64,000 bases of DNA, taken from contig CM018696.1 in NCBI GenBank assembly GCA_009363875.1, forward strand, positions 17,125,475 through 17,189,474, written 5' to 3'. The notes below the pieces were generated by a model. The model had not been told where the DNA came from. It did no database searches and worked only from the letters and a program-made list of their open reading frames with translations. Positions within the stretch are counted from its first letter, which is position 1. The number at the start of each line of letters is the position of its first letter. Origin of the DNA: Mikania micrantha. Lineage: Eukaryota > Streptophyta > Magnoliopsida > Asterales > Asteraceae. Below, piece by piece: positions 44,780 to 57,191 of the stretch. Made by a program: the position numbers and the translations under genes.

Positions 44780-45059
44780 GTATCTTGTTTTTTTTATTTT
44801 AGTGTGGTCTAGTTATTCTAGTTTAATTGAGTTTATTTAATAACAAAACAAGAAGTAAAAGTTGATAAATGTGAGGTGCATAATTATTTAAAGATATTGT
44901 GATGTCAAAGAGACAAACCCTACTAAATAATGTGAATCGAAGGAAGAAGGGTTGGTTAGCTGTTTCTTAGGGGTGACATCCCCTAGTGGAATTTAAAGGA
45001 CAATGCCCCTGGTGACGTTATGTACTAAACCAAACTAACAATTACATAAAGCAAATTTT
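44780..45059. other. Noncoding stretch, nothing recognised
   Basis: Short spacer between the microsatellite and the copia remnant; it may include degenerate upstream copia sequence, but I cannot show it. Confidence 0.4.
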
Positions 45060-45273
45060 ATAAGCTTGGTAAATAAATTATAATTTGTTTGTATATTGAT
45101 GACATATTGATATTTGGCAATCTAGAAGAGTGTCCAAGTATTTAAAGGTGATCATAAACTATGTTGTGGTTTACATTAGATTTCCTTCAGCATTAGAAGA
45201 TTATTTTGACGCTAGTTAGATTAAAAAAATAAAAGAAAGATCATTCCTCAATAAGTGGACAGATGAGCAATTG
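45060..45273 (+). pseudogene. Copia RT/RNase H remnant
   Basis: CLYIDDILIFGNLEECPS (45086-45139) carries the copia RT catalytic YIDDI motif. About 60 bases later, LEDYFDAS then a stop where relatives have Trp, then I (from about 45193) matches the copia RNase H GYSDASWI motif. The hundred or more residues normally between them are missing, so an internal deletion has occurred. It is truncated on the right by an LTR-like start at 45274. Confidence 0.7.
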
Positions 45274-45836
45274 TAACACCCAAATTCAATAGACTATTAC
45301 ACGTGTTAAAATAAGGTTCCAGTTAACAATTTATTAACATTTACTAATTTAAAAATGGGGAAGCATCAAAAACATTTAATTAAGTAAATTGTAATCGCTA
45401 AGCTATTACGTTTCAAAATCATCATACTTAAGTTTGTACAACGTTTGATATTTCAAAAGCATGCGATCATTAGCTTTAACACATCTATTCTGACTTGCAA
45501 ACACCACATATAATTCCACCATTAATTGATAAGAACTAAGATTATCCAAATATAAATTATAGTTTGTTTCAGAAGGTTTGTATGCCTTAAAAGATGTTTT
45601 AACCATAAAAATCTCTAAACAAGTACAGCCGTAGTTTATGGCTTGGCCGTAAGCTATGACCATTTTGATCAGAAATTTCCAAACATAATCTATGGTCTGA
45701 CCGTAGCTTATGGTCATTTTGATCAGAACATTTCAAGCATAAGTTATGGTTTGGCCGAAGCTTATGGCCTCGGGTGCATAAAATCCTTTATTTTTTTTCC
45801 ACATTTTGGGCCTGTTTGACCACTTCTTTTATTCAA
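45274..45836 (+). mobile_element. LTR fragment beginning TGTAACACCC, with 54-bp repeats
   Basis: The start TGTAACACCCAAATTC is like that of the solo LTR at 6841. From about 45630 to 45775 a 54-base unit (CATTTTGATCAGAA at 45661 and 45715; GGCCGTAAGC, GACCGTAGC, GGCCGAAGC variants) repeats two and a half times. It stops where repeat copy 2 begins. The minus frame 45406-45717 spans the repeats and is not supported. Confidence 0.45.
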
Positions 45837-48325
45837 ACAAATTTGCAGACATCAAAAGCTGGGTTCCAGTTGCCCGTAGGATAATTATGTGACAACCAAT
45901 CATGTCTTTTATTCAAACATAGTATCGTTAGTATCATTTTCTTTTCTTTTCTTTTAGTTTGGTATTTGTTTTTTATAAGATCACATGTTATCTTGCTACC
46001 GGTTTTTTGTCGATTGCCTTTGGAGCCATCTTGGGCCGATGGTTGAGCCCATTCAATTGAAAGAACTAGCAACTGCCAACCAGTGTGGTTAGCTGAATAA
46101 CTTTGGGTGGTTTAAAGTAAGTTAAGTAACTGACTTTAGTAGGTCGCGCCAAACTATTCAATGAACCTTAACCACGCCCACTCAGAGTATTGATCAACTA
46201 ACAACGGCTCTAGTAGTTCGTAACCATCGAAGCCCTAATCAGTAGTCCTTTCAAATTCGTTCCTCGCTTTGATAGATTAGACAATTTAAGTAGGGTTTTT
46301 TCCAGCAAAAAAATTATTTATGTATTGTGAACATTGTTTCTGCAATATTATAGTCTTCTTTCATTTTCATGACTCATTGATACCTAGCTTTAAACAAGAT
46401 CACGTTGTTTTCTATTAATTTGGTGTTTTAAGGATTTATTCTTTACGCAGGGCCGTTTTAAGGTTTTTCGGGGCCCTATGCAAAATTTAAATCCGGGCCC
46501 CTTCTGTCACACCTAATAATTATGTTTAAAATCCTCCTCCTTTGTCCTCTTTTATCCTTTTTATGTTTCAACCATAGCATCTAACTTTAATTTCTTTTTT
46601 TTTTTTTGAGGAACCAGATTCGTATTTCCTATTTTTATTTGACATAATTAATCAATCAAGTAAAACAACAAAACAATAGGTAAGCAAGTAAGCAAAAACA
46701 ATAGTCAGTCAAGTGAGTAAAGTCACTATGTGAATCAATAAAACCTAAACAATATCAATCTAAGTAAAACAACAAAACAATACCTAAACAAAACAATGTT
46801 AAGTTTTTAAGTAAAACCTATATCACGATATGAGACTATGCATCTGGGTAAGAAATTAAGAATGAATACATTTACTCCTTTAGGTTTAGATCTTTTACTT
46901 TTAGGAATTAGGAAGAAATCAAGCATGTGCTCCAGCAAGGCAGCAACAAATTGACTCTGGGTTCCAGCCTCCACAGCTCCACCGCCTCCACAGCTTCAGC
47001 ACAAATGGCTGATGTGCTCTGCGCTCGGATTAGTTCATCACAATGGCTGACGCTCTCAGATAGGTTCAGAATTTCGCATGATTGTATGAGTCCTGTGCCC
47101 CATAGCCCATCAGAAGCTCCAAATGGACCTAACCCAACATACATATAAGCCCGATTGGTACTTTTATGGGACCTATGAATTTTGGGGGCCCTAGGGGGAG
47201 GCCTAGACCCCTAAGCCCATTGGGCCGGCTCTGTCTTTACGGAAGAAGCTTACTTTGATGTATGTCGTATTTGAAGGCATCGACACATTAGGAGAATCAG
47301 GTTGTAGTTCATGAAGAAGCAAGTGTGTCGTTACCGGGTTAATGTACAAAATCAGACAAAATCAGAAGACTTGGTTGGATGGGCATGTCATCCGACCATT
47401 TGGGCATAGCATACCAGACAAAATCTGACTAATGCATAACTTTGGGTTGGACATATGATATGTGTTTGAGCCCAACGTATCATACAACCATGGCCAACCA
47501 TGGCCGAGAAAATTGGATTTTTGGCTTGTCTTAACCATATTTAAAGGTTTTGGTTTTATCATCCAGGAGGCGAGTTTTTTTGGACGAAAATGACATCTTG
47601 GAGTACGAAAACACCTTCTTCACCATCTAATTCATGTTTTTGCTATCCAAATCAAGATTTGAAGATTCAAAAATGAACACGCAAGATTAATTTCTTCGTT
47701 ATCTCTTCCGAGGGACGGGTTCATGTTAAATTTACATGTCAACTATTATTTGAGATTGATTTCTAGCCCGTTAGGTTACATTTTCAATTGTTTGTCAATT
47801 TCGTAAACGGCTCAATAGTGTTGAAAACTTGGATTTCAATGCTATTAGTTTTGGATTTCTTTACATCATTAGTATTTTGGTATTCGATTTGGTATTGCGT
47901 AATTGGAATGGTAATTGTTGAATAAAATTATTTAATATATGTTTTCTAATCATCACGTGAATCGACATAATTGCAAAGACATATGTTATGATTTTCCAAT
48001 AAGTTAACATGTTGGGAACGTGACAATTGATTAAAATTGGAACCAAAGTGGATCACTTTCTTTAGAATTTTGAGTATTGATTTACAGTCTGTTTAAATTC
48101 TTTGAAAATTGAAATTCTTATCACCATCCACTTGAAAGCTTGATTTCACATTTCATGTTAAGTTACTAATTAGTTACTAAGTTTGCAATTTCCATTAATT
48201 ATTTGTGAATAGGAGACTTCATCAGTTCTTTACTATCAAAAGATAGCTAAAACATGAGCATTAGAACTCACTTTTGATTGACCTCAAGACATTGATGAGA
48301 TCCCTAGCTTGCTTAAGCTCTTGCA
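45837..48325 (+). mobile_element. LTR-like repeat, copy 2 of a diverged pair
   Basis: Matches 41194-42850 from AAATTTGCAGACATCAAAAG to GCTTGCTTAA. It differs by a hAT insertion (46448-47233), an extra stretch near 47742-47870 and many substitutions. A TATTTAAAGG box at about 47530 follows GACATATGATATGTG...CGTATCATAC motifs, placed like the TATTTAAG of R1 and R2. It is cut on the right by an LTR start at 48326. Confidence 0.65.
46448..47233. mobile_element. hAT-type non-autonomous element, 786 bp, GGGGCC family
   Basis: A perfect 8-bp duplication TCTTTACG lies at 46440-46447 and 47234-47241. Ends are CAGGGCCGTTTTAAGG and, reversed, CAGAGCCGGCCCAATG, each followed by a GGGGCCCTA-type motif. 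The centre (46920-47110) is clearly richer in G and C than the rest, with open frames on both strands; it may be a captured host fragment, which I do not recognise. Copy 1 near 41775 is the empty site. Confidence 0.92.
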
Positions 48326-48754
48326 TGTGACAACCTAAAATTTTGTAACCTATTAATAAACATGTGAAATTTCCGTAACCGTTTATGTTCAAAATTTATA
48401 TAAACGTTCGTAAAACAATTACGATAAAAAAGATATAAACGATATAAGTATTCGATAATCTATGAACGTGTTATAAGCTTGTGAATAACGTGCAAATTTT
48501 CTATGACCGTTTGGGTTCGAAATTTTTATGAACGTTCCCGAAGTAGTTACGATCAAATTAATATAAGCGTGACCGTTATACGATAAATTATGAACACGAT
48601 ATAAGCTTGTGAATATTAAAAATATGTGAACAAAGTAGAAGGGGGTTTAAAAATAGGACCTTAAAGTTCAGGGGCCCTAAGTGAAACTTTCTAATTCATT
48701 CATTACTTTTCTATTGAAAGTCGGCAAGTTAGATTTGTAATACAAGAATACAAT
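48326..48754 (+). mobile_element. LTR fragment beginning TGTGACAACC, with a 128-bp tandem duplication
   Basis: The start TGTGACAACCTAAAATTTTG matches the foreign LTR start trapped in gypsy A at 13989. A block of about 128 bases (ending TATAAGCTTGTGAATA) is present twice, at about 48361-48488 and 48489-48616, strongly diverged. It is cut by the start of gypsy B. Confidence 0.6.
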
Positions 48755-50746
48755 TGTGACATCCGACAATTTCAGGTAAATTGCAACGCTTACAATTATT
48801 CATTTCACATTCATACTTCTTGCTTTTCATTTAATTAGGATTAATTAAACAAATCAAACACAAACAATTGCGAAATGATAGTTTAGGGAATTGTCGGATC
48901 ATACACTATACATTGATTATGATTAATCAAGTGTGAAAACATTTCACAAAGTCGAGCACAAACAATCATATATGAATCAGTAATTCCACAAACAATCATG
49001 AATTTGGTAATTCAAAGAATTACCAAAACACACACGAGTCTTGCTACACGAACAATGGTGAACAAACAGAACAATGAATCGAACAAATAAATACGTTTAT
49101 ATGTGCTTATGTGATTAACACAAACTAAATGTTTGAAATAAACAATATGAATTGAAAGCTAATGAAATCGCACAAACATAATTGAAAATCTGAAAACTAA
49201 ACCCTTCGCGGTACGTGAAGCGTGGGCGGGAATTTTAAATTCATAAAAAACTCTCGGCTGTACGCCACGACCGATCATTCCCACCTTGGTGGTGCACGGC
49301 ATGTCTCACGGACAATCCGACTATTTTGTCCTTAGCGGTACGCCGGGAGTCTCGGGGGACTTCCTTAGCGGTACGCGAAGAGTCCCAATACTCAAAAATC
49401 CTAACCAATGGATCGTGACAAGTCGTTACTACTAGCAATGACCACATAAAAACATTCCAACTAAAGCCACTCCTTTTCCTCACAACACTTTCCTTTCACC
49501 CAAATTCTAATCCCTGGCATCTTTCTCTCAAACATAACCACAGTGAACACCATTCCAGCCTCTGTAAACACCTCGGTAGCCTTTTCTTTGCAATTTGTGG
49601 TGCTCTTGGATCATTGGAGTTCAAAGGAGGTGATTAGAAGCCATCAAGAAGCAAGAACCCCACCATCAGTCATTCTCAGTACCTTGTAGCTGCTGTCCAG
49701 CTTAAATCTAATTATCAAATAACTTCTATCGTAGTTTTACATGCTTATACACACTTAGATAACACATGCAAGGACTGAAAACCCACATGCAACTTCGTAT
49801 GCTCACATGCATGAATTTTATGATGTTCTTGGATGTTCATTTGTGTATTTTGACTGAGATGGAGAACAAAAATGTCTAGGATTGAGTTTTGATAGCATTT
49901 AGTGAAGTTTGGTGACATTTCCATAAATAGAAACTTTGTGGATGCATGTTGATGTTAGATGATGATTTAGGCATGTTGAATGTTGTCAAATGATGATTTG
50001 TGTCTATTAGAAAGCATGGAAACATATTTGGGTATTTAGATTTATGAAAATATTGCATTTGGTAACAACTTACTATTTGTAGTAACTTTTGAAATCAAAA
50101 CAAGTAATTTTGACGATTGGGCATGATTTGATAGTATAATGATGTTGTGATATGTTTAGTAATGTTATATAAACATATTGGTAACTTTAATTATGGAAAC
50201 GGTTTTCTAAACAAACACTTTCTAAAAATATAAACTTTGAATTTGGGGAAAATGTAATGTTTGATGATTTGTGCATATTATGATAATTGTATACGTAATT
50301 TTCCAGAAATGGAAACTTTTATAATTTTCATATGTGACTTACGTGAACATTGCGATGATTAGAATCATAGGATGCATGATATTGCACTACTTCCGTGTCA
50401 TGGTTAATATGACACACAAACAAGCTAAACACAATGAACGTATCACTAATGCTTCGTCGAGTCAAAACAAGTCACCACACAAACACTCGGTTGAGCACAC
50501 CAACATTTGGAGTAGTATGGGATACAACCTACCACAAAACACATAATCATGACCTATATGATAATAGGTGACCACTAGCAGGTGTTAGCATTCGCGGTTT
50601 GCGAACAAACAGACAGGAACTACACTATCAAGTGAGTCCATGACCCCTTTTTCACAATTTTCTAACCTTTGGGGGAGAAAAAATTGCATACAAACTGTTT
50701 TGAACAATAAACACTTTTTGGATACATATGGATATGCTTTATCACT

Positions 50747-50777
<31 letters not shown>

Positions 50778-51145
50778 CACAAAATCGCATCTAAGTTCTC
50801 ATAAACACATCTCGAACCCTAATAGCGCAAGGCGCACAATCTGGTAATTCTGGATAGTACTATTTAGGCCTGACAAGCCCCACCCATCGCGCCTGGGAGG
50901 CCAACCCGACTGGAGGTCAGAATGGGCGCAAAATTACCAAACACATTTGCCATTGTCTTGTGTGATGAACATGACGGGAGGCATGCAGTCAGCTTTGGTT
51001 TTGAACCCAAATATGATATAACTATATTGACTAGCTATCAATCGAGATTGCATTGTAATGATATGTAGTCCTGCAACACTTACTTTAAACATTTATTGCT
51101 TACTACTTTTATAAAACTTGTGCTCTCACCAACCGTTGTATTGAC
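48755..51145 (+). repeat. Gypsy B 5' LTR, 3' end deleted
   Basis: Follows the gypsy A LTR in order (CAATTTCAGGTAAATTGCAA, GGAATTATCG-type repeats, GCCTGACAAGCCCCAC, CTCACCAACC) up to about 51145. There the LTR breaks off and a protease-coding segment begins. A GCGGTACG cluster lies at 49205-49385. A (GT)n run sits near 50757-50777. No gene. Confidence 0.85.
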
Positions 51146-51149
51146 ATAC

Positions 51150-51655
51150 TCCCAACACCATTAGAGATATATTGTAGAGCTAGCCTATGGTAAGGTAGTT
51201 GTAACTAAGCACATTATGAAAGTATGCACTCTAAAGCTAGCAAATCACAAGTTATAGATTGACATCTTGCCAGTCACGCTCTTCAGCTTTGATATCGTAG
51301 TAGGCATGTATTGGTTGTCTGAAAACCAAGCCGAGATAATTTGTCACGACAAAGTGGTACGTAAACCCCTCTTTAGAGTAGAAACCTTAACCATCAAAGG
51401 CGAAAGGAGTGACACTTCTTTGAATATCATCTCGTGCATGAAAGCTCACAAATGTCTGCGAAAGGGGTACATAGCCATATTGGCACTTTCACTGAGAAAA
51501 CAGAAGAAGAGAAGAAACTCGAAGAGATTCCAGTCGTATGCGACTATCCCGACGTATTTCCTGAGGAGCTACTAGGACTTCCACCTCCGCGGCAAGTGAA
51601 ATTCCGCATAGACCTCGCACCAGGAGCAGCACCTATCACACGAGCACCCTATTAA
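51150..51655 (+). pseudogene. Gypsy B protease C-part and RT leader
   Basis: Homology starts inside the protease, after the missing LFDTGA active site, with VTKHIMKVCTLKLANHK, FDIVVGMYWLSENQAEI and NIISCMKAHKCLRKGY. A frameshift near 51500 moves the linker VVCDYPDVFPEELLGLPP to the frame open at 51434-51655, which ends in a TAA where relatives read Arg. Confidence 0.9.
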
Positions 51656-52849
51656 CATGCACCTTTGGAGATGCAGGAACTGTCCAATTAACTGCAAGAG
51701 CTATTGGACAAGGGTTTTTCATCAGAACGAGATTCTTGCCATGGGAGATCTTGTATTGTTCGTTAAGAAGAAGGTTGGCACATTTCACGTGTGCATCGAC
51801 TACCATAAGTTGAGCAAAGTAACGATCAAGAACCGTTACCCCTTACGTCGCATTGATGGTATGTTCGATCAACTGAAAGGATCGAGTTACTACTCTAGGA
51901 TTGATCTGCGATCTGGGTACCATTAGTTGAGAATCCAAGAGGAAGACATTCCTAAAACGGCCTTTCGTACACAGTATAGTCATTATGTGTTTTTAGTCAT
52001 GCCATTCGGTCTCACAAATGCACCTGCGGTATTCATGGACTTCATGAACCGAGTGTGAAAACCCTACCTTGACAAGTTTATCATTGTCTTTATCGATGAT
52101 ATTCTCATCTACTTCAAAACCATGGAAGAACACAATGAGCACCTTCAATTGGCTCTTGAACTCTTAGGGCAGGAAAAGTGGTACGCTAAACTCTCCAAAT
52201 GTGACTTTTGGATCCAAGAGGTCCAATTCTTGGGACATGTCGTTAATGAGAAAGGAATAAATGTGGATAAATCCAAGATAGAGGTCATCAAGAACTGGGA
52301 AGCACCAAAGACCCCAACTAAGGTGCGACAATTCCTATGCTTGGCATGCTATTATCAATGTTTCATAGAAGGATTTTCCAAGAAAGCCCAACCACCCACA
52401 ACATTAACTCACAAAGACAAAAAATATCTCTGGACTGGAAAACAAGAAGCTGCATTCCAGCTTCTTAAACAGAAACTCTGTAGTTCACCTATTTTATCCC
52501 TTCCCAAGGGAACAGACAATTTCGTGGTATACTGTGATGCCTCGATACAAGGACTTGGCTGAGTGTTGATGGAGCGAGATAAGGTGATCGCATACGCCTC
52601 TCGGCAACTGAAAGTACGCTGGAAGGACTACACAACCCATGACTTGGAACTAGGAGCCGTGGTGTTTACACTCAAAATTTGAAGACACTACTTTTACAGT
52701 ACAAAGTGTATGATATACACTGATAATAAGAGTCTTCAACGCATATTCAAGAAGAAGGAATTGAATATGCGACATCGTCGCTCACTCAAACTTCTGAATG
52801 ACTATGAGTGTGCTATCAAATACCATTCGAGGAAAGCCAATGTAGTGGT
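51656..52849 (+). pseudogene. Gypsy B reverse transcriptase and RNase H
   Basis: The RT motifs FVKKKVGTFHVCIDYHKL, YYSRIDLRSGYH and the FIDDILIY block (near 52090) are present, interrupted by stops near 51926 and 52059 and a frameshift around 51715. RNase H reads VVYCDASIQGLG, then TGA instead of Cys (52560-52562), TDNKSLQRIF and RRSLKLLNDYECAIKYH. The homology ends at 52844 where the solo LTR target site lies. Confidence 0.92.
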
Positions 52850-55800
52850 TGTCACACCCGAGCCGGCGGGCTGGATCGAATTTCCCATCGGGCGGAAGGT
52901 TCCCGAGGCGCGATATCGTTGTGATAATCAAAATGATCAGATTGTTTACATAGCACATGATAAATAAATGAGAAATGCTAACATGACAATGAAATAGAAT
53001 TACAAAGTTAAATTACATTCTTTCCTCATAATTTAACTAAGTAAATCTAATAAAAAAAATCAATAAGTTCATCTCTTGTATCTGTACAAGATATACAAAA
53101 GATGATTCATGGTTTTGTCATCCAAAAGTATGCAACACAAAAGTGGCTAAGCCTTCTTAAGGTCCATTAGCTATGTCTCTGTAATCCTGGTGACTAAACC
53201 TGTTCGTCACCTGAGAAAACATGCATTTAAACAAATTCAACACTAGGTTGGTGAGTTCATAAATATGATAACTGAAAACCTTGATTTATTCACATGCACA
53301 ATTACAATGTCAGATCTGTTACTTGTATGTTGTTCGATTCACCCGTTCACACAATGGCTTCTCGATATTTATATTCACAAATAATATCTCATCTTAGTAG
53401 TTATGCTTATATATAGGGCATATGTAGGGGAACCAAGCCCCAGCCAACATCCCACCACATAACTACTAGAACTCCACGCTACTTGCAATACAACTATCGA
53501 TATCCATTTCCATTTCATCTGTTCATCTCGTTTGTTAATCACCCGCAGCATCATGTGTAGAATAATATAATAATAGGGTTTTAGTTATCAAACCGAAGTA
53601 TTGATAACCCTTTTATGTATTAAGGATATTAGATTAATTTAATCTGATCCTTGTATTATTCTATTACTTGTGGGGTTAACCATTAATCACTTTTAAATAT
53701 TAAGAGTGTTAGTTAACCAATTGTTATTTATTCTCAACTTGAAGTGCATAGAGCCTAAAATGAATCCATTGCAATCCTCACGTAATCATATTACAATGCA
53801 TCTGATTTACCTCTACCACCTTGTGTAACCATAGACCTCATCAAAACGGTTACTAGTGTTATGACTTGAGAGAATAAATTCCTCAGTCTACTAGTCAACA
53901 GGTAACGATGGATTAATTACAATTATAACTGTAGATTTATATCACCATGTGTCGCTTACCAGACCCTCACTTGAGTCGCCCTGTCACCGGTCATACGTTA
54001 CCGGCCAATGATTGAGTACGATCAACATACAAGCCCTACAAGCTAGAGGTTTGTCAAACCTATGGTACCACTATGCTATCGTCGGTTTAGTCACGTCAAA
54101 CTAACTGGTCAGCGATTTGTGAAGGGACTTACAATGATCAAACTTGAGTACATGTCACATGATTGAAATGATATAATGCAAACAGTTCAATAGTAATCAA
54201 TTGTATTGTGTTCATCAATGTTGTTGTTCTCGTTGCTGTTAACAAAGTTAAATAAGATCTTGTCTTATTAGATTATGTTAATTGTTGTGTGAATGATGTT
54301 GTTATCATGAAGTTACATTATCATGATTATCATTCCTTGTTATTCCATATAATCACCATGTTGTCACTAAGCTGTGGCAAGAACTAGTCTTACTACACTT
54401 AGTCGACTCAGGTGGTGGATGATTCTTGTTCCATGTTCTCTTGTAATATGTGTTGAGTTGTAAGCTAAGTGTTATAAGCGCTTGTCTTATTACACTTAGT
54501 TAACTCTAGTGTGGAATGATGTTAAGAATATGTGTTATCTTCATATCATTCTTGTGTTTTGTTCTTGTCATCATGTTTACCTGTGATTATCTCAATGTTC
54601 ATAATTGTAAGAATAACTACATGTTGTAAGATATAATCTTCCAACTATGTTATTCTATTGTGGTGATGAGTTATGAAATTATATTATCATATTCATCTAG
54701 TTGTTCCTGTCATATCATGATCATACAAGCATGCATACAATGATAAGCGATAATAAGTAACACAATATTATCTAAATCAGAGTATAAACAATATGTTAAG
54801 CTAAAACTTTTAAATAAATAAAAGTAAGCATGTTTCTCAACCCCGAGAGTTTAAAATCAGTTAAGTGGTTGACTTAGCTTAAACAAGAAATGCACGCGCT
54901 CTTGATTGTACTAGTTGTTGTATTCACGATCCTGTAATGATTTCACGTTGTTGTAATTTATAAGTGTTGATGATAATTGATTTGTGTGCATGTATGTGTT
55001 AGCCTTAGAGTTGGCTAACACTCGCGAGTCTCGGTCTTTATCTTCATTCAGCCCTAGTTTGATTGTTATAAATTATACTATCACTTAAGTTTTCGTGTCA
55101 AACCCTGCAAGTTACTTCGGTAATTATGTAAACTCTTTACCTTCATTAAATACCATGAGTTGATTTCTAATTGTTAAATATAAAGGTTTGACCTGCCCAC
55201 TATTTCTCAAAATAAACTTTCACAAGTTAGTGTATTATCTTATGTTATGTTGAATTATCACTTAGGGCCGAATAAAACCTTGTGGGTCGAACTAGTAGTC
55301 ATGGGCCAAGTGTTATACGTATTGGACCGAACTAAAGTCACGTGGGCCAACCCAAATGCTATTGGGCCGCAAGACTGGGCCGAATCAGTTAGTTGGGCCT
55401 GGTGGTCGTTTCCCTTGTCGATGGGTTTGTATCCTGGTCGAATGGTTTTGATTGAACAAGAGTTTATGTGGTATTCAAATGAAGAGGGTGAGCCCAACTC
55501 CCACTCCAGCGAACCTTTGGGTTCGTCCGGCTAAGGTTCGGTTAGGTCCAACATGGGTTCGCAGCTTCCTTCTTGGTTCGGCAATTGGGCAGGTTCGTGA
55601 GTCCTTGAGTCCACAGTAAGGGTTCGGTGGTTGGTGCATGGTTCGGCTAGTTGTAATAGGTTCGCTGGAGGGAGGTTCGTTGCACCCTTGCAGTTCATAG
55701 GTTCGGGAAGATGCTAGTTTCGTTGATGGTTCGTGAACATAGGTTGCTGATGATGAGAAGGTTCGTGGACAGGCGCCGTTCGCATGTAATGAGGTTCGAT

Positions 55801-57186
55801 GGTGGTGACCGCCAAAAGGGTTCGTGGCTTTGGGAAGGGTTCGGCCAAAAACCCATGAGTTCGGCTGAATTGCAAGGTTCGCTGCTTAGTAGCTTCGGCC
55901 ATGGAAGGCTTGTATCCCAAAGGTTCGGATGATCGAGTTCACCATAACAGGTTCGCCGGCAAAGTGCTCGGCTACACTGCCTCCAACGAACCTGTGTGTT
56001 CGCCCACATCATCAAGCTGGATCCTTTGGTTTGACTCTTCCCATGGTGTTGCTACGTGCAGACAAGCCCTCGAGAGAGTGTGGGTTCGAAGGAGATGCCT
56101 TGTAACCGGTGGGGTGTGTGTGTCGAACATGAGGGTAAGAAACCCTATTTTTCATGTATTTCAAGCGTCATTACCTCGATTTTCAGCGGAGTTGGCTCTA
56201 GATCGGTTGTACTTTCATATAGAGGAGATCAAGATAGTCGTTTAGGCTCAAGAACCACTCAATTTCGTGGAGGAATGAGTGAGTTATGGGGTTTTGAAGA
56301 TCAAAATTTTTAGAGAGAAAGTGATGAACGGCAATGGGTTTTTAGAGAGAGAGTAGAAGGTGAGAAGTGAAAGAATTAGGCTCATTTAGGGTATTTATTC
56401 CCCGAGCGTGTTCGGGTTCGTTTCGGTTGCTCGTTTTTCGTCTCCGTTGCGTTTCCGGAACGTAACGCGTATTTTTACGCGTTTTAATTAGAAAGAGTTT
56501 GTTTAATTAATTTTTATGAGTTTCAAAATTGTAAAATGTAAAATATTTTATTTTTCCTTAAATTATTACCGTTCGTGTCGTAATTCGTTTTCGTTTCGTC
56601 AGACCGCGTCACCTTCGCGCGTATTCGTTCGAATCGTCACCCGCACGAACACGACAATGGTTTTGCTTTCTGATTCTTGTTTTCTACTTTCCAGTCATCA
56701 TTTCAGAACGTTAAACTTACAGATATGTTTGTGTGAATCGTCACCCACGCAAACACACTGTCAGTTCGTTATTCTGAAATAACACTGCAATTATGTTTGA
56801 ATTGTGTTTCCTCACTAACGGACTCAAATAAACATCCTGTTTTTCACATCATTTTCGTACTGATTTGTCGGCCATCTGATTCCTGTCATCTATGGATATT
56901 AGATCGCAACCGACTTGTTCTTGTTATTTACTTGAACACTGTTGTCATTCTTGATTCGTTGCATTAATTGTACTTAGGTTTTCACCTAAATACATACAAC
57001 TATTGTTTATCTTGAGTTGTTGTACTTACGGTATTTAAGTTTTCCCATAAATACGTACAACTGTTTCTTGTATTTTAAGTTCTATTAATACAAACACTGT
57101 TCATATACATGTATTTACACACATTAAATATATGAAAGTGCACATACCGTACGGACTTGCCGGACGATCTGGTACTGGATGTCACA
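52850..57186 (+). mobile_element. Solo LTR, 4337 bp, inside gypsy B
   Basis: A perfect 5-bp duplication GTGGT lies at 52845-52849 and 57187-57191. It starts TGTCACACCCGAGCC and ends GGATGTCACA. No coding sequence, primer site or internal terminal repeat was found, so a single very long LTR is the simplest reading. It contains a CG-rich stretch (55490-56110) with a GGTTCG cluster and ACGCGT-type motifs near 56460-56480. Small frames such as 55247-55534 and 55901-56245 have no recognisable family. Confidence 0.85.
55516..56090 (+). repeat. One-stranded GGTTCG motif cluster
   Basis: I count about 19 GGTTCG hexamers on the plus strand in under 600 bases, and only a couple in the opposite orientation. 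Spacing is irregular (about 10-60 bases), so this is not an ordinary tandem array. It produces the overlapping open frames in this area on both strands. Confidence 0.9.
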
Positions 57187-57191
57187 GTGGT

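Noticed and set aside
46908..47148. 78- and 73-residue frames on opposite strands in the hAT element, as a transposase fragment
   Set aside because: No hAT dimerisation motif or catalytic motif; open frames reflect the GC-rich core only.
55516..56090. GGTTCG cluster read as a series of Pol III B-boxes or tRNA fragments
   Set aside because: A B-box needs about GGTTCGANNCC; only one or two copies have the following A, and no A-boxes or tRNA folds accompany them.
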